Shown one piece after another: positions 23,092 through 30,585 of a stretch of DNA of 35,606 nucleotides. Where the stretch lies: assembly GCA_020072805.1 (NCBI GenBank), contig JAIQGC010000126.1, positions 1 through 35,606 of the forward strand, in the 5' to 3' direction. This DNA comes from Terriglobia bacterium (GTDB taxonomy: Bacteria; Acidobacteriota; Terriglobia; Acidiferrales; UBA7541). Position 1 is the first letter of the stretch; each line of letters starts with the position of its first letter. The notes below the pieces were generated by a model that saw only the letters and a list, made by a program, of their open reading frames with translations, did not search any database and was not told the origin of the DNA. The position numbers and the translations under genes were made by a program.

Positions 23092-24215
23092 TGCGTTTCA
23101 CTCTGATCATCGATGATCCCTGCATCTGAGATCTCGGAAGGTTTCTCTTGCATTTCAGTATGAATACCTTCCTCTTCTTTTTCCTCTTTAGACGGTAATT
23201 CAGACTGAGGTTGTTCAATAAAACGTTTCTTATCGTCCTTTGTCTTTTCTTCTTTCTGTTTCAACAACCCTCTTTGTTCCAAGTACTCCCTTATTACACT
23301 TTTTATGAACTGTGTAGGTTCCTCGAACCTGCGTTCTCCTTCCTTTTTTATAATCTTTGCAACTCTTGCCTTGAAGATTATACTTATAGCAAGATCTTGT
23401 TCTTGTTCTTCGAGTTTTTCCTCAATTTCTTTTACGGTGATTTTTGGAGCCTCTTTTATTGCTTCTATTATCGCATCCTTTCTTTTTTTGTCCTGATAAG
23501 GAATAGTAGATATTTTCTCAGCTATCTTTACCATCTCTTCTGGCTCTACTTCTGAATAACGAGCAAGTTTTCGAGCATAGCCAGACCCTATTTTATCTCC
23601 TGTAACCATTACTTGTATCTTTTCTGGAACTTTACAATAGTTTGTCCAATACTGTAAAGTGGTTATACTTCTATTCAAGACTTCTGACAGAAGTACCCAA
23701 TCGTTATCATATGCTTCAAGCAGTTCTAACACTGCCATAGCCCTGTCTTTCGGATCAATATCAACTCTGTTGATATTTTCGCTTAACGAAAGTAATCTAT
23801 CATCCTCAGGTAAAGTATCACTTAAAATAAAGGCTCTAATAGTTTTCCATCCGATCATTCTAGCAGCAGCAGTTCTTCTAGAACCAGCGACAACATCGAA
23901 CAATTCCTTATTGCCACTAACTTTTGCCCTTCTTACTTCAATGGGTTGTCTTAGTCCATGTCTCCTCATATCTTGAGCTAATATTTCAACATCCTTCAAT
24001 GGGTCAGTTAGTCTTACATTTAATTTAGATACTCTAATATCTTCTAATGGTATGTCTCTGAGTTCCCTATCGTCCTTTCTCTGTTCTGTTACTTCTGTCT
24101 TATCAAACAGAGTTATTACTGTATCTTTCTTTTTTTTGTTATCTGGTGTACTTATCTCTATCTCTTCATCCACAGTTTTTTCTTCATCTTTAGTTTCACT
24201 ATTGTCGTTTGTCAT
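23082..24215 (-). CDS. ParB-like partition protein (short)
   Basis: 377 residues. The ParB core has IPLEDIRVSKLNVRLTD (55-71), VVAGSRRTAAARMIGW (108-123, the GERRxxA-type loop) and SLSENINRVDI (143-153, ENxxR). A helix-turn-helix region follows (VLLSEVLNRSITTLQYWTNY), then a segment FKARVAKIIKKEGERRFEEP that may be an RHH-like C-terminal domain, and a low-complexity acidic tail. It probably binds a centromere-like site and CTP. SD GTGAGG. The match to ParB is clearer here than in the 509-residue relative. No ParA is seen nearby. Confidence 0.88.
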   Translation of the reverse strand: MTNDNSETKDEEKTVDEEIEISTPDNKKKKDTVITLFDKTEVTEQRKDDRELRDIPLEDIRVSKLNVRLTDPLKDVEILAQDMRRHGLRQPIEVRRAKVSGNKELFDVVAGSRRTAAARMIGWKTIRAFILSDTLPEDDRLLSLSENINRVDIDPKDRAMAVLELLEAYDNDWVLLSEVLNRSITTLQYWTNYCKVPEKIQVMVTGDKIGSGYARKLARYSEVEPEEMVKIAEKISTIPYQDKKRKDAIIEAIKEAPKITVKEIEEKLEEQEQDLAISIIFKARVAKIIKKEGERRFEEPTQFIKSVIREYLEQRGLLKQKEEKTKDDKKRFIEQPQSELPSKEEKEEEGIHTEMQEKPSEISDAGIIDDQSETQMI

Positions 24216-24281
24216 ACTATATTCCTCACTTTATTTAATTTCCGACTCAGTAATTGTTTGTCATTTACAATCATCGAATCT

Positions 24282-24365
24282 TTAGAAAAAATAAAGAAAA
24301 AAGTTTCTATTTAAAGTCATAGTTACGCCGAGGGGAAATGGGTGAATCTCACTTTCGTATGCCAT
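24282..24365 (-). CDS. Possible 27-residue leader ORF
   Basis: A nearly ideal SD (AAGGAGG) lies six bases before an ATG that opens MAYESEIHPFPLGVTMTLNR, then NFFLYFF. The start lies in the loop of an 11-bp stem whose 3' arm is inside the ORF. It may be a real microprotein, a leader peptide for the ParB gene, or coincidence within a structured RNA. A second ATG four bases upstream gives only MNGIRK. Confidence 0.4.
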   Translation of the reverse strand: MAYESEIHPFPLGVTMTLNRNFFLYFF

Positions 24366-24402
24366 TCATTACCTCCTTCCCGACATTTGCGCTATGACTT
24401 TA
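24312..24402 (-). promoter_or_regulatory. Stem-loop enclosing a ribosome-binding site
   Basis: Perfect 11-bp arms TAAAGTCATAG (24312-24322) and CTATGACTTTA (24392-24402) enclose 69 bases. Inside are AAGGAGG and two ATGs, plus smaller pairings such as GTGA/TCAC and AAATG/CATTT. It lies in the 238-base leader of the ParB gene. It could be a translation-control element or a small RNA. Confidence 0.6.
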
Positions 24403-24453
24403 TTCGTTTTATCAATATAATCCAATAGCATTTTACAATATCATTCTACAACA

Positions 24454-24636
24454 TCATTCTACAATTACAAATTTTCCATTCTTTCTTATTACTTTTTTCC
24501 ATTTTATCCCATATTCTTTTTCAATTCTTTCTACGGCTTTTTCTGCATTATCGATCATTGTAGAAATATCGTAATTAGCTTCCTTCGCAAGTTTTTCACG
24601 TACTTTATGTACCTCGCCCACAATAGGGTCATACAT
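24454..24636 (-). CDS. Small conserved MYDPIVxEV-type protein
   Basis: 60 residues: MYDPIVGEVHKVREKLAKEA at the start. I recall many short bacterial proteins that begin MxDPIVxEVRxIRExLAxExNYD and lie next to toxin-like genes; this copy has all these positions, including ANYDIS. No function is established to my knowledge. It overlaps the upstream nuclease-like gene's end by eight bases and precedes the structured ParB leader. Confidence 0.7.
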   Translation of the reverse strand: MYDPIVGEVHKVREKLAKEANYDISTMIDNAEKAVERIEKEYGIKWKKVIRKNGKFVIVE

Positions 24637-25819
24637 AATTGTCTTCCATCTTTTCCTCCTTTTTATCTTCCTTTCTTTCCTCCACTTTCCCCTCCACTTT
24701 CCCCTCCACTTTCCCCTCCACTTTCCCCTCCACTTCCCCCTCCACTTTCCCCTCCACAGTCCAAGTTACTGTTCTAAACAGAATTGAATAATAATTCTCA
24801 ATATTTTCTTTTCTGTCTTTCTCTTCCTTCAGACGAATTTCATCCATTTCTTCTTCAGAATTCCTAACTGCGATCACATCAGTACTAAGTTCTAGCGCAA
24901 TCAACTGGTCTTGCAGAATTTTATCTCTGATTAAATCAAGTCTAACATCATCAACTTCATATTTACTATATTTTTTTATACTTCTGTCATGAGTTGATAT
25001 TAAGAAAGCACTTCTATCCCTAAACTCTTTTCCATTAACAATTTCATGGGCTTTAAATATCCAGGCTTTCAGCAAATTAAGATCTTCACTATTATCCCAT
25101 GCTGTTAATATGAATACATCAGCTTTAGTATTGTTTGCGATTCCCCACTGAAAAAGGTCTCTCTCAAAACCCTCTCTACCAGTTACTTTTGGTTGATCAA
25201 TTCTATGTCTTACTGTTGATGCGAAATGCTTTACTTTTAACCCATCACTTGTCCAATCATATCCTCCCCATTCTTCAGAATATTTGCCGGCTAAAGAAAA
25301 TTCATTTATTACAACATTCGGAAATATAATACTAACATATTTCCTTCCTACAAGGACAAAATAACGTTTATCTTCCTTATCAAACATATTAGTGCTGGTT
25401 CTGTTTCTATGAGAAGGAACGTTTCTTATATAATCTGCATAGTATTCATACCCAGCCTTTATTGCCGTTTTCATTCTTTGTTCTCTAAGAACTTCAATAC
25501 GAGGTCTAATTTCAGACTCTTTTGCAAACGATAGAATCAAGTTTGCACCATAATGATGGTGAAGTTTAATATTGATTCCATGTTCTAATAATATTGGTTT
25601 TAACATGCCATAAAAAGAATTAGTATTTTTATCTTTAAACTCCTCGCCCATCATATTTTTAACATCTTTTATCTTAACCTCAACCTCACCACTACTGCTA
25701 TCTTTTATTAGCGATTTCAACCTTTCTATATGAGGAGTGATTTTCCTCAAATATAAATTATCACATTTGTGTGACTTTTCAATCTTTACGTCTTCTTTTT
25801 TAATTAATTCCATCGCCAT
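24629..25819 (-). CDS. wHTH plus nuclease-like domain protein, repeat tail
   Basis: 396 residues. Residues 25-100 form the shared winged-helix-like segment (VEVKIKDVKNMMGEEFKDKN, then LKPILLEHGINIKLHHHYG). Residues 195-270 carry YDWTSDGLKVKHF, then LFQWGIANNTKADVFILTAW, then KAWIFK and STHDRSIKKYSKYEV. The order Asp, K-x-K-H, ADVF resembles a restriction-endonuclease-like core; this is inference. The tail has six to seven VEGK/VEGE units from a 12-base tandem repeat. It is a tandem paralogue of the next gene upstream (25855-26883). SD AAAGGAG. Confidence 0.68.
   Translation of the reverse strand: MAMELIKKEDVKIEKSHKCDNLYLRKITPHIERLKSLIKDSSSGEVEVKIKDVKNMMGEEFKDKNTNSFYGMLKPILLEHGINIKLHHHYGANLILSFAKESEIRPRIEVLREQRMKTAIKAGYEYYADYIRNVPSHRNRTSTNMFDKEDKRYFVLVGRKYVSIIFPNVVINEFSLAGKYSEEWGGYDWTSDGLKVKHFASTVRHRIDQPKVTGREGFERDLFQWGIANNTKADVFILTAWDNSEDLNLLKAWIFKAHEIVNGKEFRDRSAFLISTHDRSIKKYSKYEVDDVRLDLIRDKILQDQLIALELSTDVIAVRNSEEEMDEIRLKEEKDRKENIENYYSILFRTVTWTVEGKVEGEVEGKVEGKVEGKVEGKVEERKEDKKEEKMEDNYV
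24680..24757. repeat. Twelve-base in-frame tandem repeat, about 6.5 copies
   Basis: TCCACTTTCCCC is repeated with one variant copy; it encodes Glu-Gly-Lys-Val units in the C-terminal tail. The paralogue has no such tail, so the expansion is recent. Confidence 0.95.
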
Positions 25820-25854
25820 ATTTTTATTATCTCCTTTTCTCCTTTTCTCCTATT

Positions 25855-26883
25855 TCAATTACAATCAATTGATTCATCCTTAGTGACATCTATATCAACC
25901 TTATCTATATCTACATCCATATCTATATCAAGTTGTGATACCGATTCAAGTCTTTCTCTTATTTTCTCTAATTTTTCTTTACTAACTTCATATTCAGAAT
26001 ATTTTTTCAATGATCTTTTGTGAGTTGAAATCAAAAAAGAAACCCTATCCCAAAATTCACGATTATTGATAATGTCTCCCTTATTAAATACCCACGCCTT
26101 TATTAAACCCCCTTTACCACCTCTACCCTCTCTACCCTCTCCGACTTCTTCTACATTTCCCCAACCAGTTAGTAAAAACACATCTGCGATCTCATTATTT
26201 CCAATCGACCATTGAAAAAAATTCCTTTCATAATCATCGACAATACCATGTTGTAAGTGAGAACCAATATGCTTTATTTTCAATCCAATAATACTAGCTT
26301 CCCAATCATATCCACTAACAGTAAGCCTAGATCCCAATGAATGTTTGTTAATAATAGCACCAGGATATAAAATAGGTGCAATATACTTCTTTCCTATATA
26401 TACAAGATAAAATTTATTTTCTTTGTCATATCTCATGTCAGTTAAATGTCTTTTTCTTTCAGAAGGAGCATCCCTAAAATACTCAGCAGTACCATCATAT
26501 CCAGCGTTTTTTGCTGTTTTCAGAATTCTTTCTCTACCTGCATCAATAGAAGGTCTAATTTCACCTTCAGATGCAAGCGAAAGAATCAAATTTGCACCAT
26601 AATGATGATGCAATTTGACCTTTATTCCGAATTCTAACAGTATATCTTTGACTCTGGAATAAAAAGAATTAACAACTACATCTTTGAATTCCTCTCCCAT
26701 CAGACTTTTTAAATCCCTAATCTTAACCTCAATCTCACCACTACTACTGCCTTTTATCAATGCTTTAAACCTTTCTATATGAGGACTTAGTTTTCTTAGA
26801 TATGTTCCACAGCCTCTATTATATGATATATCCTCTTTAATCACGTCCTCTTTTTTAATCAATAAACTTTCATCTAATGACAT
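25855..26883 (-). CDS. wHTH plus nuclease-like domain protein, paralogue
   Basis: 342 residues, similar along its length to the protein at 24629-25819: SPHIERFKALIKGSSSGEIE, then KLHHHYGANLILSLAS, then GYDWEASIIGLKIKHIGSH, FFQWSIGNNEIADVFLLTGW, KAWVFNK and STHKRSLKKYSEYEV. An insert EGREGRGGKGG, encoded by a nine-base repeat, interrupts the domain just after ADVFLLTGW. Conservation of K-x-K-H and the NNxxADVF strand between the two marks the likely active core. A strong SD (AAAAGGAG) is present. The gene lies downstream of a kink-turn/terminator region, so it probably has its own start site. Confidence 0.68.
   Translation of the reverse strand: MSLDESLLIKKEDVIKEDISYNRGCGTYLRKLSPHIERFKALIKGSSSGEIEVKIRDLKSLMGEEFKDVVVNSFYSRVKDILLEFGIKVKLHHHYGANLILSLASEGEIRPSIDAGRERILKTAKNAGYDGTAEYFRDAPSERKRHLTDMRYDKENKFYLVYIGKKYIAPILYPGAIINKHSLGSRLTVSGYDWEASIIGLKIKHIGSHLQHGIVDDYERNFFQWSIGNNEIADVFLLTGWGNVEEVGEGREGRGGKGGLIKAWVFNKGDIINNREFWDRVSFLISTHKRSLKKYSEYEVSKEKLEKIRERLESVSQLDIDMDVDIDKVDIDVTKDESIDCN
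26115..26141. repeat. Nine-base in-frame repeat, three copies
   Basis: TACCACCTC, TACCCTCTC and TACCCTCTC lie head to tail and encode Glu-Gly-Arg/Gly-Gly units inside the nuclease-like domain of one paralogue only. Confidence 0.8.
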
Positions 26884-26943
26884 AATACTCCTTTTGATAT
26901 GTTTTTCCTTTTATCAGAATATGTCCACCATTATAATCATAAA

Positions 26944-26998
26944 AAAAGACCAAAGAAAGAAGACCAGGCGAACAATGGACATCTTATGAATCCTGGTC
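26944..26998 (-). terminator. Hairpin with poly-U, downstream of the kink-turn
   Basis: GACCAGG (26962-26968) pairs with CCTGGTC (26992-26998) around a 23-base loop, with more pairing possible outside. On the minus transcript it is followed by a pyrimidine tract ending in seven U residues. It probably ends the transcript that carries the secreted-protein gene and the kink-turn. Confidence 0.65.
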
Positions 26999-27008
26999 CT
27001 CTTCCTTA

Positions 27009-27057
27009 GATTGCCTCAGCGATAACAAGGTGAATTGAAATCACTTCATCGGCAATC
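27009..27057 (-). ncRNA. Textbook kink-turn hairpin in a 3' UTR
   Basis: On the minus strand GATTGCC (27057-27051) pairs with GGCAATC (27015-27009). Between come a three-base bulge GAU, then GA, a six-bp stem AGUGAU/AUCGCU (27045-27040 with 27023-27018), and a second GA. This gives C-stem, L1-L3 bulge ending in U, tandem G-A/A-G pairs and NC-stem, the standard kink-turn read by L7Ae-type proteins. It starts four bases after the stop of the secreted-protein gene. Its CC-GAU-GA...GA-GG core equals the loop core of the three hairpin arrays. Confidence 0.75.
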
Positions 27058-27060
27058 ACA

Positions 27061-27939
27061 TTATCCAAAAATTCCATCCCAAAATCCATGTAACATTCCC
27101 GATAGAAACTTTTCTGCACCAGCTCCAACCCACTTTCCCGTATTATAGGAAAAACTATCAGACGATGACGTAGTTACCATAGGTGTCACAACAGGAGTAT
27201 AAACCACAGGTTGAACCTGAACAGACTGTACAGTAGGAACAGGAGTAATCATAGTTTGAATACCATCTCCTGGATGGGGATTATTATCATCATCAGATAC
27301 AACTTCAAAATCTATTCTAGCTTTACCCCACGACGTATCAATAATAACGTAATAATACCCACCACCTTCTATTTCCCCAGTAAAATGACCAATATATGAA
27401 TATTCCTCAATACTTCCATATGCTCCACATTCTCCTTCTCTTCCAATATGAGGATATCCTCCACATGCAGAAACTATAAGTTTATCTGTCTGGACAATTA
27501 ATTTATCAGTTCCATCAGCATTTCCGCCTTTCTTATACCACGAATATTGAACATACCCATCTACAGGATCATTATCAAGTAGGTTGACAACAGCTATCGT
27601 CATTTCGCTTTTACTTATTCTTCCACTATTCCCTCCACTGGGTAAATCATTTAATGGAAAATACTGCGCCGAATTCGGATCTCCTAAATGCAAGCTGTAT
27701 GTAAAATCAGAATTGCACCAATCCCATCTAACTCCTTCATTTGTATTGTCCGTCGGAGTCGGTTGACACAATTTAACATCATTTTTCAACCCTATATTAT
27801 CATAAGTTATCCCCAAATAAACACCTGGAGGATTCCAAGGATTATGTATAAGTTTACCAGATTCTGCACTCACACTAAATGCTATCAACACCAATACAAT
27901 TGCCGACACACATACCAAAACCACTTTTCTTCTTTTCAT
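27061..27939 (-). CDS. Secreted or surface protein with signal peptide
   Basis: 292 residues. MKRRKVVLVCVSAIVLVLIA then FSVSAES is a Sec signal peptide with likely cleavage after VSA (about 25). The mature part is rich in Gly, Asp, Tyr and Trp with several cysteines (CQPTP, DWCNSD, ACGG, ECGAYG), beta-rich in look. A Pro/Thr/Val linker (residues 230-255, TPVPTVQSVQVQPVVYTP) precedes a short C-terminal region, NTGKWVGAGAEKFLSGMLHG. SD GAGGCGAT. It would lie outside the host cell or in its envelope. No family is recognised. Confidence 0.75.
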   Translation of the reverse strand: MKRRKVVLVCVSAIVLVLIAFSVSAESGKLIHNPWNPPGVYLGITYDNIGLKNDVKLCQPTPTDNTNEGVRWDWCNSDFTYSLHLGDPNSAQYFPLNDLPSGGNSGRISKSEMTIAVVNLLDNDPVDGYVQYSWYKKGGNADGTDKLIVQTDKLIVSACGGYPHIGREGECGAYGSIEEYSYIGHFTGEIEGGGYYYVIIDTSWGKARIDFEVVSDDDNNPHPGDGIQTMITPVPTVQSVQVQPVVYTPVVTPMVTTSSSDSFSYNTGKWVGAGAEKFLSGMLHGFWDGIFG

Positions 27940-27978
27940 TGTAATCGCCTCTTTTATTATCTATATTTTTATGTTCTT

Positions 27979-28809
27979 TTATATTTTTCTTAACACTGGA
28001 CAATTATCTAATTTCATAGTATGAAATAGATCATCCCATTTCTTAACTTCTTCTTCGCTTTCTTTATATTTATTGTATAAAGAATATCTATTATAAGGCA
28101 TCTTTATAACACTCAATTTACATACATCGTTTTCGTTTGGTATTATATATACAGCTATCACATGTTTTCTATTCTTATCGTATCCTATGCAGAAGAAAAA
28201 GTCTGCTTTTTTGTTCTTATTTATACCGAACTTATGATATAATTTATCTCTACCATCTTTTATTAATAGAGAAGACCCCTTAACATCTATCAATCCCCAA
28301 TCATCGTGTTCTATCATATCATATTCAGGATAGCAAAAATTTCCAGTTAAATCAAAACAATCTTCAATATTTAGAAATTTCTTTACCAGAACAGTTGTAA
28401 TATATCCTATACCATGACTACTATTAGGATCTAAGTTATTATTTCTACAATCTGCCTCTAGTTTTCTTTTATTATTATTACTATTATGATCATATTTTTG
28501 CCAACAGTTGCGACAATCCCATATTCCTATCCACTTTCCGTCTTTATCTTTTTCTTTTAAAGGCCATTTTGACACTTCATCAAAACTTTCTCCACATCTA
28601 TAGCACGTTTCAGTTGAATTGTGTTTAAATGTCCAATTTTTAGCAGATTTCAATTCTTCGTTAGTAGGACTCTTATTTACTATAAGTCCGTCTCCACCTA
28701 CTATTACCCATCTCGGTTTTTCTCCAATATCAGATATTTTGAACATTGTATATATATTCTTATCGTTATCACGATTAAGCAATCTGACCGATGTATCAAT
28801 TACTGTCAT
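27979..28809 (-). CDS. Zinc-finger plus restriction-like nuclease protein
   Basis: 276 residues. Residues 67-100 contain TCYRCGESF and WDCRNCWQKYDHNSNN, two CxxC pairs like a zinc ribbon or HNH-type finger. Residues 165-185 read EYDMIEHDDWGLIDVKGSSL, where D-x-K in GLIDVKGSS resembles the PD-(D/E)XK catalytic strand. FGINKNKKADFFFCIGYDK follows, like the ADxF strand of the paralogues at 24629, 25855 and 6218. Putative DNA nuclease; specificity unknown. It starts about 40 bases downstream of the preceding gene's stop. Confidence 0.65.
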   Translation of the reverse strand: MTVIDTSVRLLNRDNDKNIYTMFKISDIGEKPRWVIVGGDGLIVNKSPTNEELKSAKNWTFKHNSTETCYRCGESFDEVSKWPLKEKDKDGKWIGIWDCRNCWQKYDHNSNNNKRKLEADCRNNNLDPNSSHGIGYITTVLVKKFLNIEDCFDLTGNFCYPEYDMIEHDDWGLIDVKGSSLLIKDGRDKLYHKFGINKNKKADFFFCIGYDKNRKHVIAVYIIPNENDVCKLSVIKMPYNRYSLYNKYKESEEEVKKWDDLFHTMKLDNCPVLRKI

Positions 28810-28848
28810 TTTTTCAATTCCATATTCTATTCCTCCTTTTACTTCCTA

Positions 28849-29127
28849 TTATTTGAGTATTACTTCCATATTTGCTACATCAATTCTATCAACATCTTCT
28901 TTATAGACCTGGTATATTGGTATCCAATGTAACAAGAATTGATATTTATCTCCTACTAATACAATCTCATCGCAAAAGATTTCTGAAATTTCTCTACCTT
29001 CTTTTCTTATGTGAAAAGACATTAATCTATCTATTACTTCTGGATCTACCAGATCTTTTTTTAGTTTCTCTATTTTATATTTATGTCCATAATCCCAGAC
29101 ATAATTTCCTTCGTCTCCATTTTCCAT
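28849..29127 (-). CDS. Hypothetical protein
   Basis: 92 residues (MENGDEGNYVWDYGHKYKIE at the start). The middle is beta-rich (ISEIFCDEIVLVGDKYQFLL), the end VANMEVILK. It lies in a close train with the DUF5658-like gene upstream. Not recognised. Confidence 0.58.
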   Translation of the reverse strand: MENGDEGNYVWDYGHKYKIEKLKKDLVDPEVIDRLMSFHIRKEGREISEIFCDEIVLVGDKYQFLLHWIPIYQVYKEDVDRIDVANMEVILK

Positions 29128-29148
29128 TTCAAAAACCTCTCTTATTAT

Positions 29149-29502
29149 TTAAGCTATCAACAGCCAATATACATTATTGATAATTATAACACAAAACCCC
29201 ACATTTAAATACAAAAAGAATTTCTCTGGAATCATATTATATCTCTCCAGTATCAACCTTTTATTGTCCATTATCTTATAGATAAAATAAGAAACCACTA
29301 ATATGATAATGATATATAGTACCATCGAAACAATTATTCCAATATTTCCTATGGTATATGAAGTTATAGGATTCAATTCACTAGCAGACGGATTTTTCAA
29401 CGCTATATATGTCAACACCTTATCAATAACATTAAACATATTGAATAAACCTAACAATAATAGCATCCTAAATCTGTTAGTATAATTAAATACCATATTC
29501 AT
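29149..29502 (-). CDS. DUF5658-like membrane protein
   Basis: 117 residues with three or four hydrophobic helices. The first carries FNMFNVIDKVLTYIALK followed by SELNPITSY, the N-(V/L)-x-D-x-x-x-T and E-x-NP pattern that I associate with DUF5658. The ATG overlaps the upstream stop (ATGA). Role unknown. Confidence 0.72.
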   Translation of the reverse strand: MNMVFNYTNRFRMLLLLGLFNMFNVIDKVLTYIALKNPSASELNPITSYTIGNIGIIVSMVLYIIIILVVSYFIYKIMDNKRLILERYNMIPEKFFLYLNVGFCVIIINNVYWLLIA

Positions 29503-29786
29503 CTACCACCTACATCATCCATAGGGCAATAACTTAATAATTCCTTTACCCTTTTCTCTCCCCACATCTTTACACAATATTCGATAAAATCATCTTGCTC
29601 ACTTAATTCAGCTAATTTCAGGGCAACATTCGCACCAGCCATCGATTCCGCATACAAACACTCATAAAGATGAGTAGACGAAAACGTTTCCAGATCAGGT
29701 GGCACTCCAAAAACCGCAAACCAGGTATTTTCTGGGCAATCTAATGCCTTCAACTGATCATCATTTAACTTGAAATATAGTGTCAT
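29499..29786 (-). CDS. Hypothetical protein
   Basis: 95 residues from the ATG at 29784-29786, which has GAGG eight bases upstream; an ATG six codons earlier (29804) is possible but its SD is weaker. Sequence features are DQLKALDCPENTWFAVFGVP and a helical C-terminal half with EYCVKMWGEKRVKELLSYCP. Couples to the membrane protein by ATGA. Not recognised. Confidence 0.58.
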   Translation of the reverse strand: MTLYFKLNDDQLKALDCPENTWFAVFGVPPDLETFSSTHLYECLYAESMAGANVALKLAELSEQDDFIEYCVKMWGEKRVKELLSYCPMDDVGGR

Positions 29787-29852
29787 ATTCAATTCCTCAT
29801 TCATTTCTCATATTTTTATCCCTTATTGACAACTGTCCCTATATGACATCAT

Positions 29853-30059
29853 CTATCCATACGTCACTTTGTTCATTCTTTTCTTCATATGTATCAATAT
29901 CATTTTAGCAACTTCTTCTGGATCAGTATCCAAAAGAAAATCCAAAAATTCAGTCTGCTTCAGATTTATCCCAGCATTTTTATAGACTATATCTATTGCT
30001 CGATCCATTATATCAAGCTTATCTTCATTCACTTTTATTGCACTTACCATATTTTTCAC
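29853..30059 (-). CDS. Small helical protein, paralogue of 35107-35295
   Basis: 68 residues. Residues 26-62 (VYKNAGINLKQTEFLDFLLD, then TDPEEVAKMILIHMKKRM) align with FYKKADVRIIQKKFIEYLFE, then SDPEELATLVLKTYKKK in the protein near the right edge. The strand-helix-helix start (MVSAIKVNEDKLDIMDRAID) suggests an RHH-like regulator. SD GAGGTG. Confidence 0.65.
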   Translation of the reverse strand: MKNMVSAIKVNEDKLDIMDRAIDIVYKNAGINLKQTEFLDFLLDTDPEEVAKMILIHMKKRMNKVTYG

Positions 30060-30064
30060 CTCTT

Positions 30065-30505
30065 TTATTTCCTTTTCATACTGACGATTTTAAAAATTTT
30101 AATATACGGATTCCCATCCTGTTTTAAGATTGCCTCCACAGCCCTTTGTGGTATGGTACCATTCTCAATACCCTTTGCTAATTTATCAACAGGAACCTCT
30201 TTCAACTCTTCTACAATTTGACACCCAATGAGTTCCTTAAGCAATTCCTCATTCACTCCTATCTTATCTTCAGGATATATCATCTCTATCCTATACGGAT
30301 CGAAATCTGCTACCTCTATTCCAAGCAGCTTCATAAACATCATATTCTCCGCCTTTAGAAACTCTTTTCTGACAAGAAAAGGTCTAAGCTGCTGATTGAT
30401 GCTATAATATTCCACCGTATTCGCTTTTAGACGTAACATAAGTAAGTCATTATCAAACTTCTTTTGTTCCTCTATATTAATGTCATTATCCGTATCGTTT
30501 TGCAT
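30065..30505 (-). CDS. Hypothetical protein
   Basis: 146 residues, acidic N-terminus (MQNDTDNDINIEEQKKFDND), then helical. The last 50 residues (VEELKEVPVDKLAKGIENGT, then IPQRAVEAILKQDGNP) look like a small helical domain. It ends five bases before the start of the RHH-like gene. Not recognised. Confidence 0.6.
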   Translation of the reverse strand: MQNDTDNDINIEEQKKFDNDLLMLRLKANTVEYYSINQQLRPFLVRKEFLKAENMMFMKLLGIEVADFDPYRIEMIYPEDKIGVNEELLKELIGCQIVEELKEVPVDKLAKGIENGTIPQRAVEAILKQDGNPYIKIFKIVSMKRK

Positions 30506-30585
30506 TTTATCACACTCTTTGTTTATTTTTTTAATTTTAATATTCCTTTAAGCCTATCAAACCCATTATCAATTAATTCCTTTTT

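Noticed and set aside
24335-24356. tRNA T-arm
   Set aside because: GTGA-ATC-TCAC has a three-base loop, no T-loop bases, and no acceptor or anticodon arms can be found around it.
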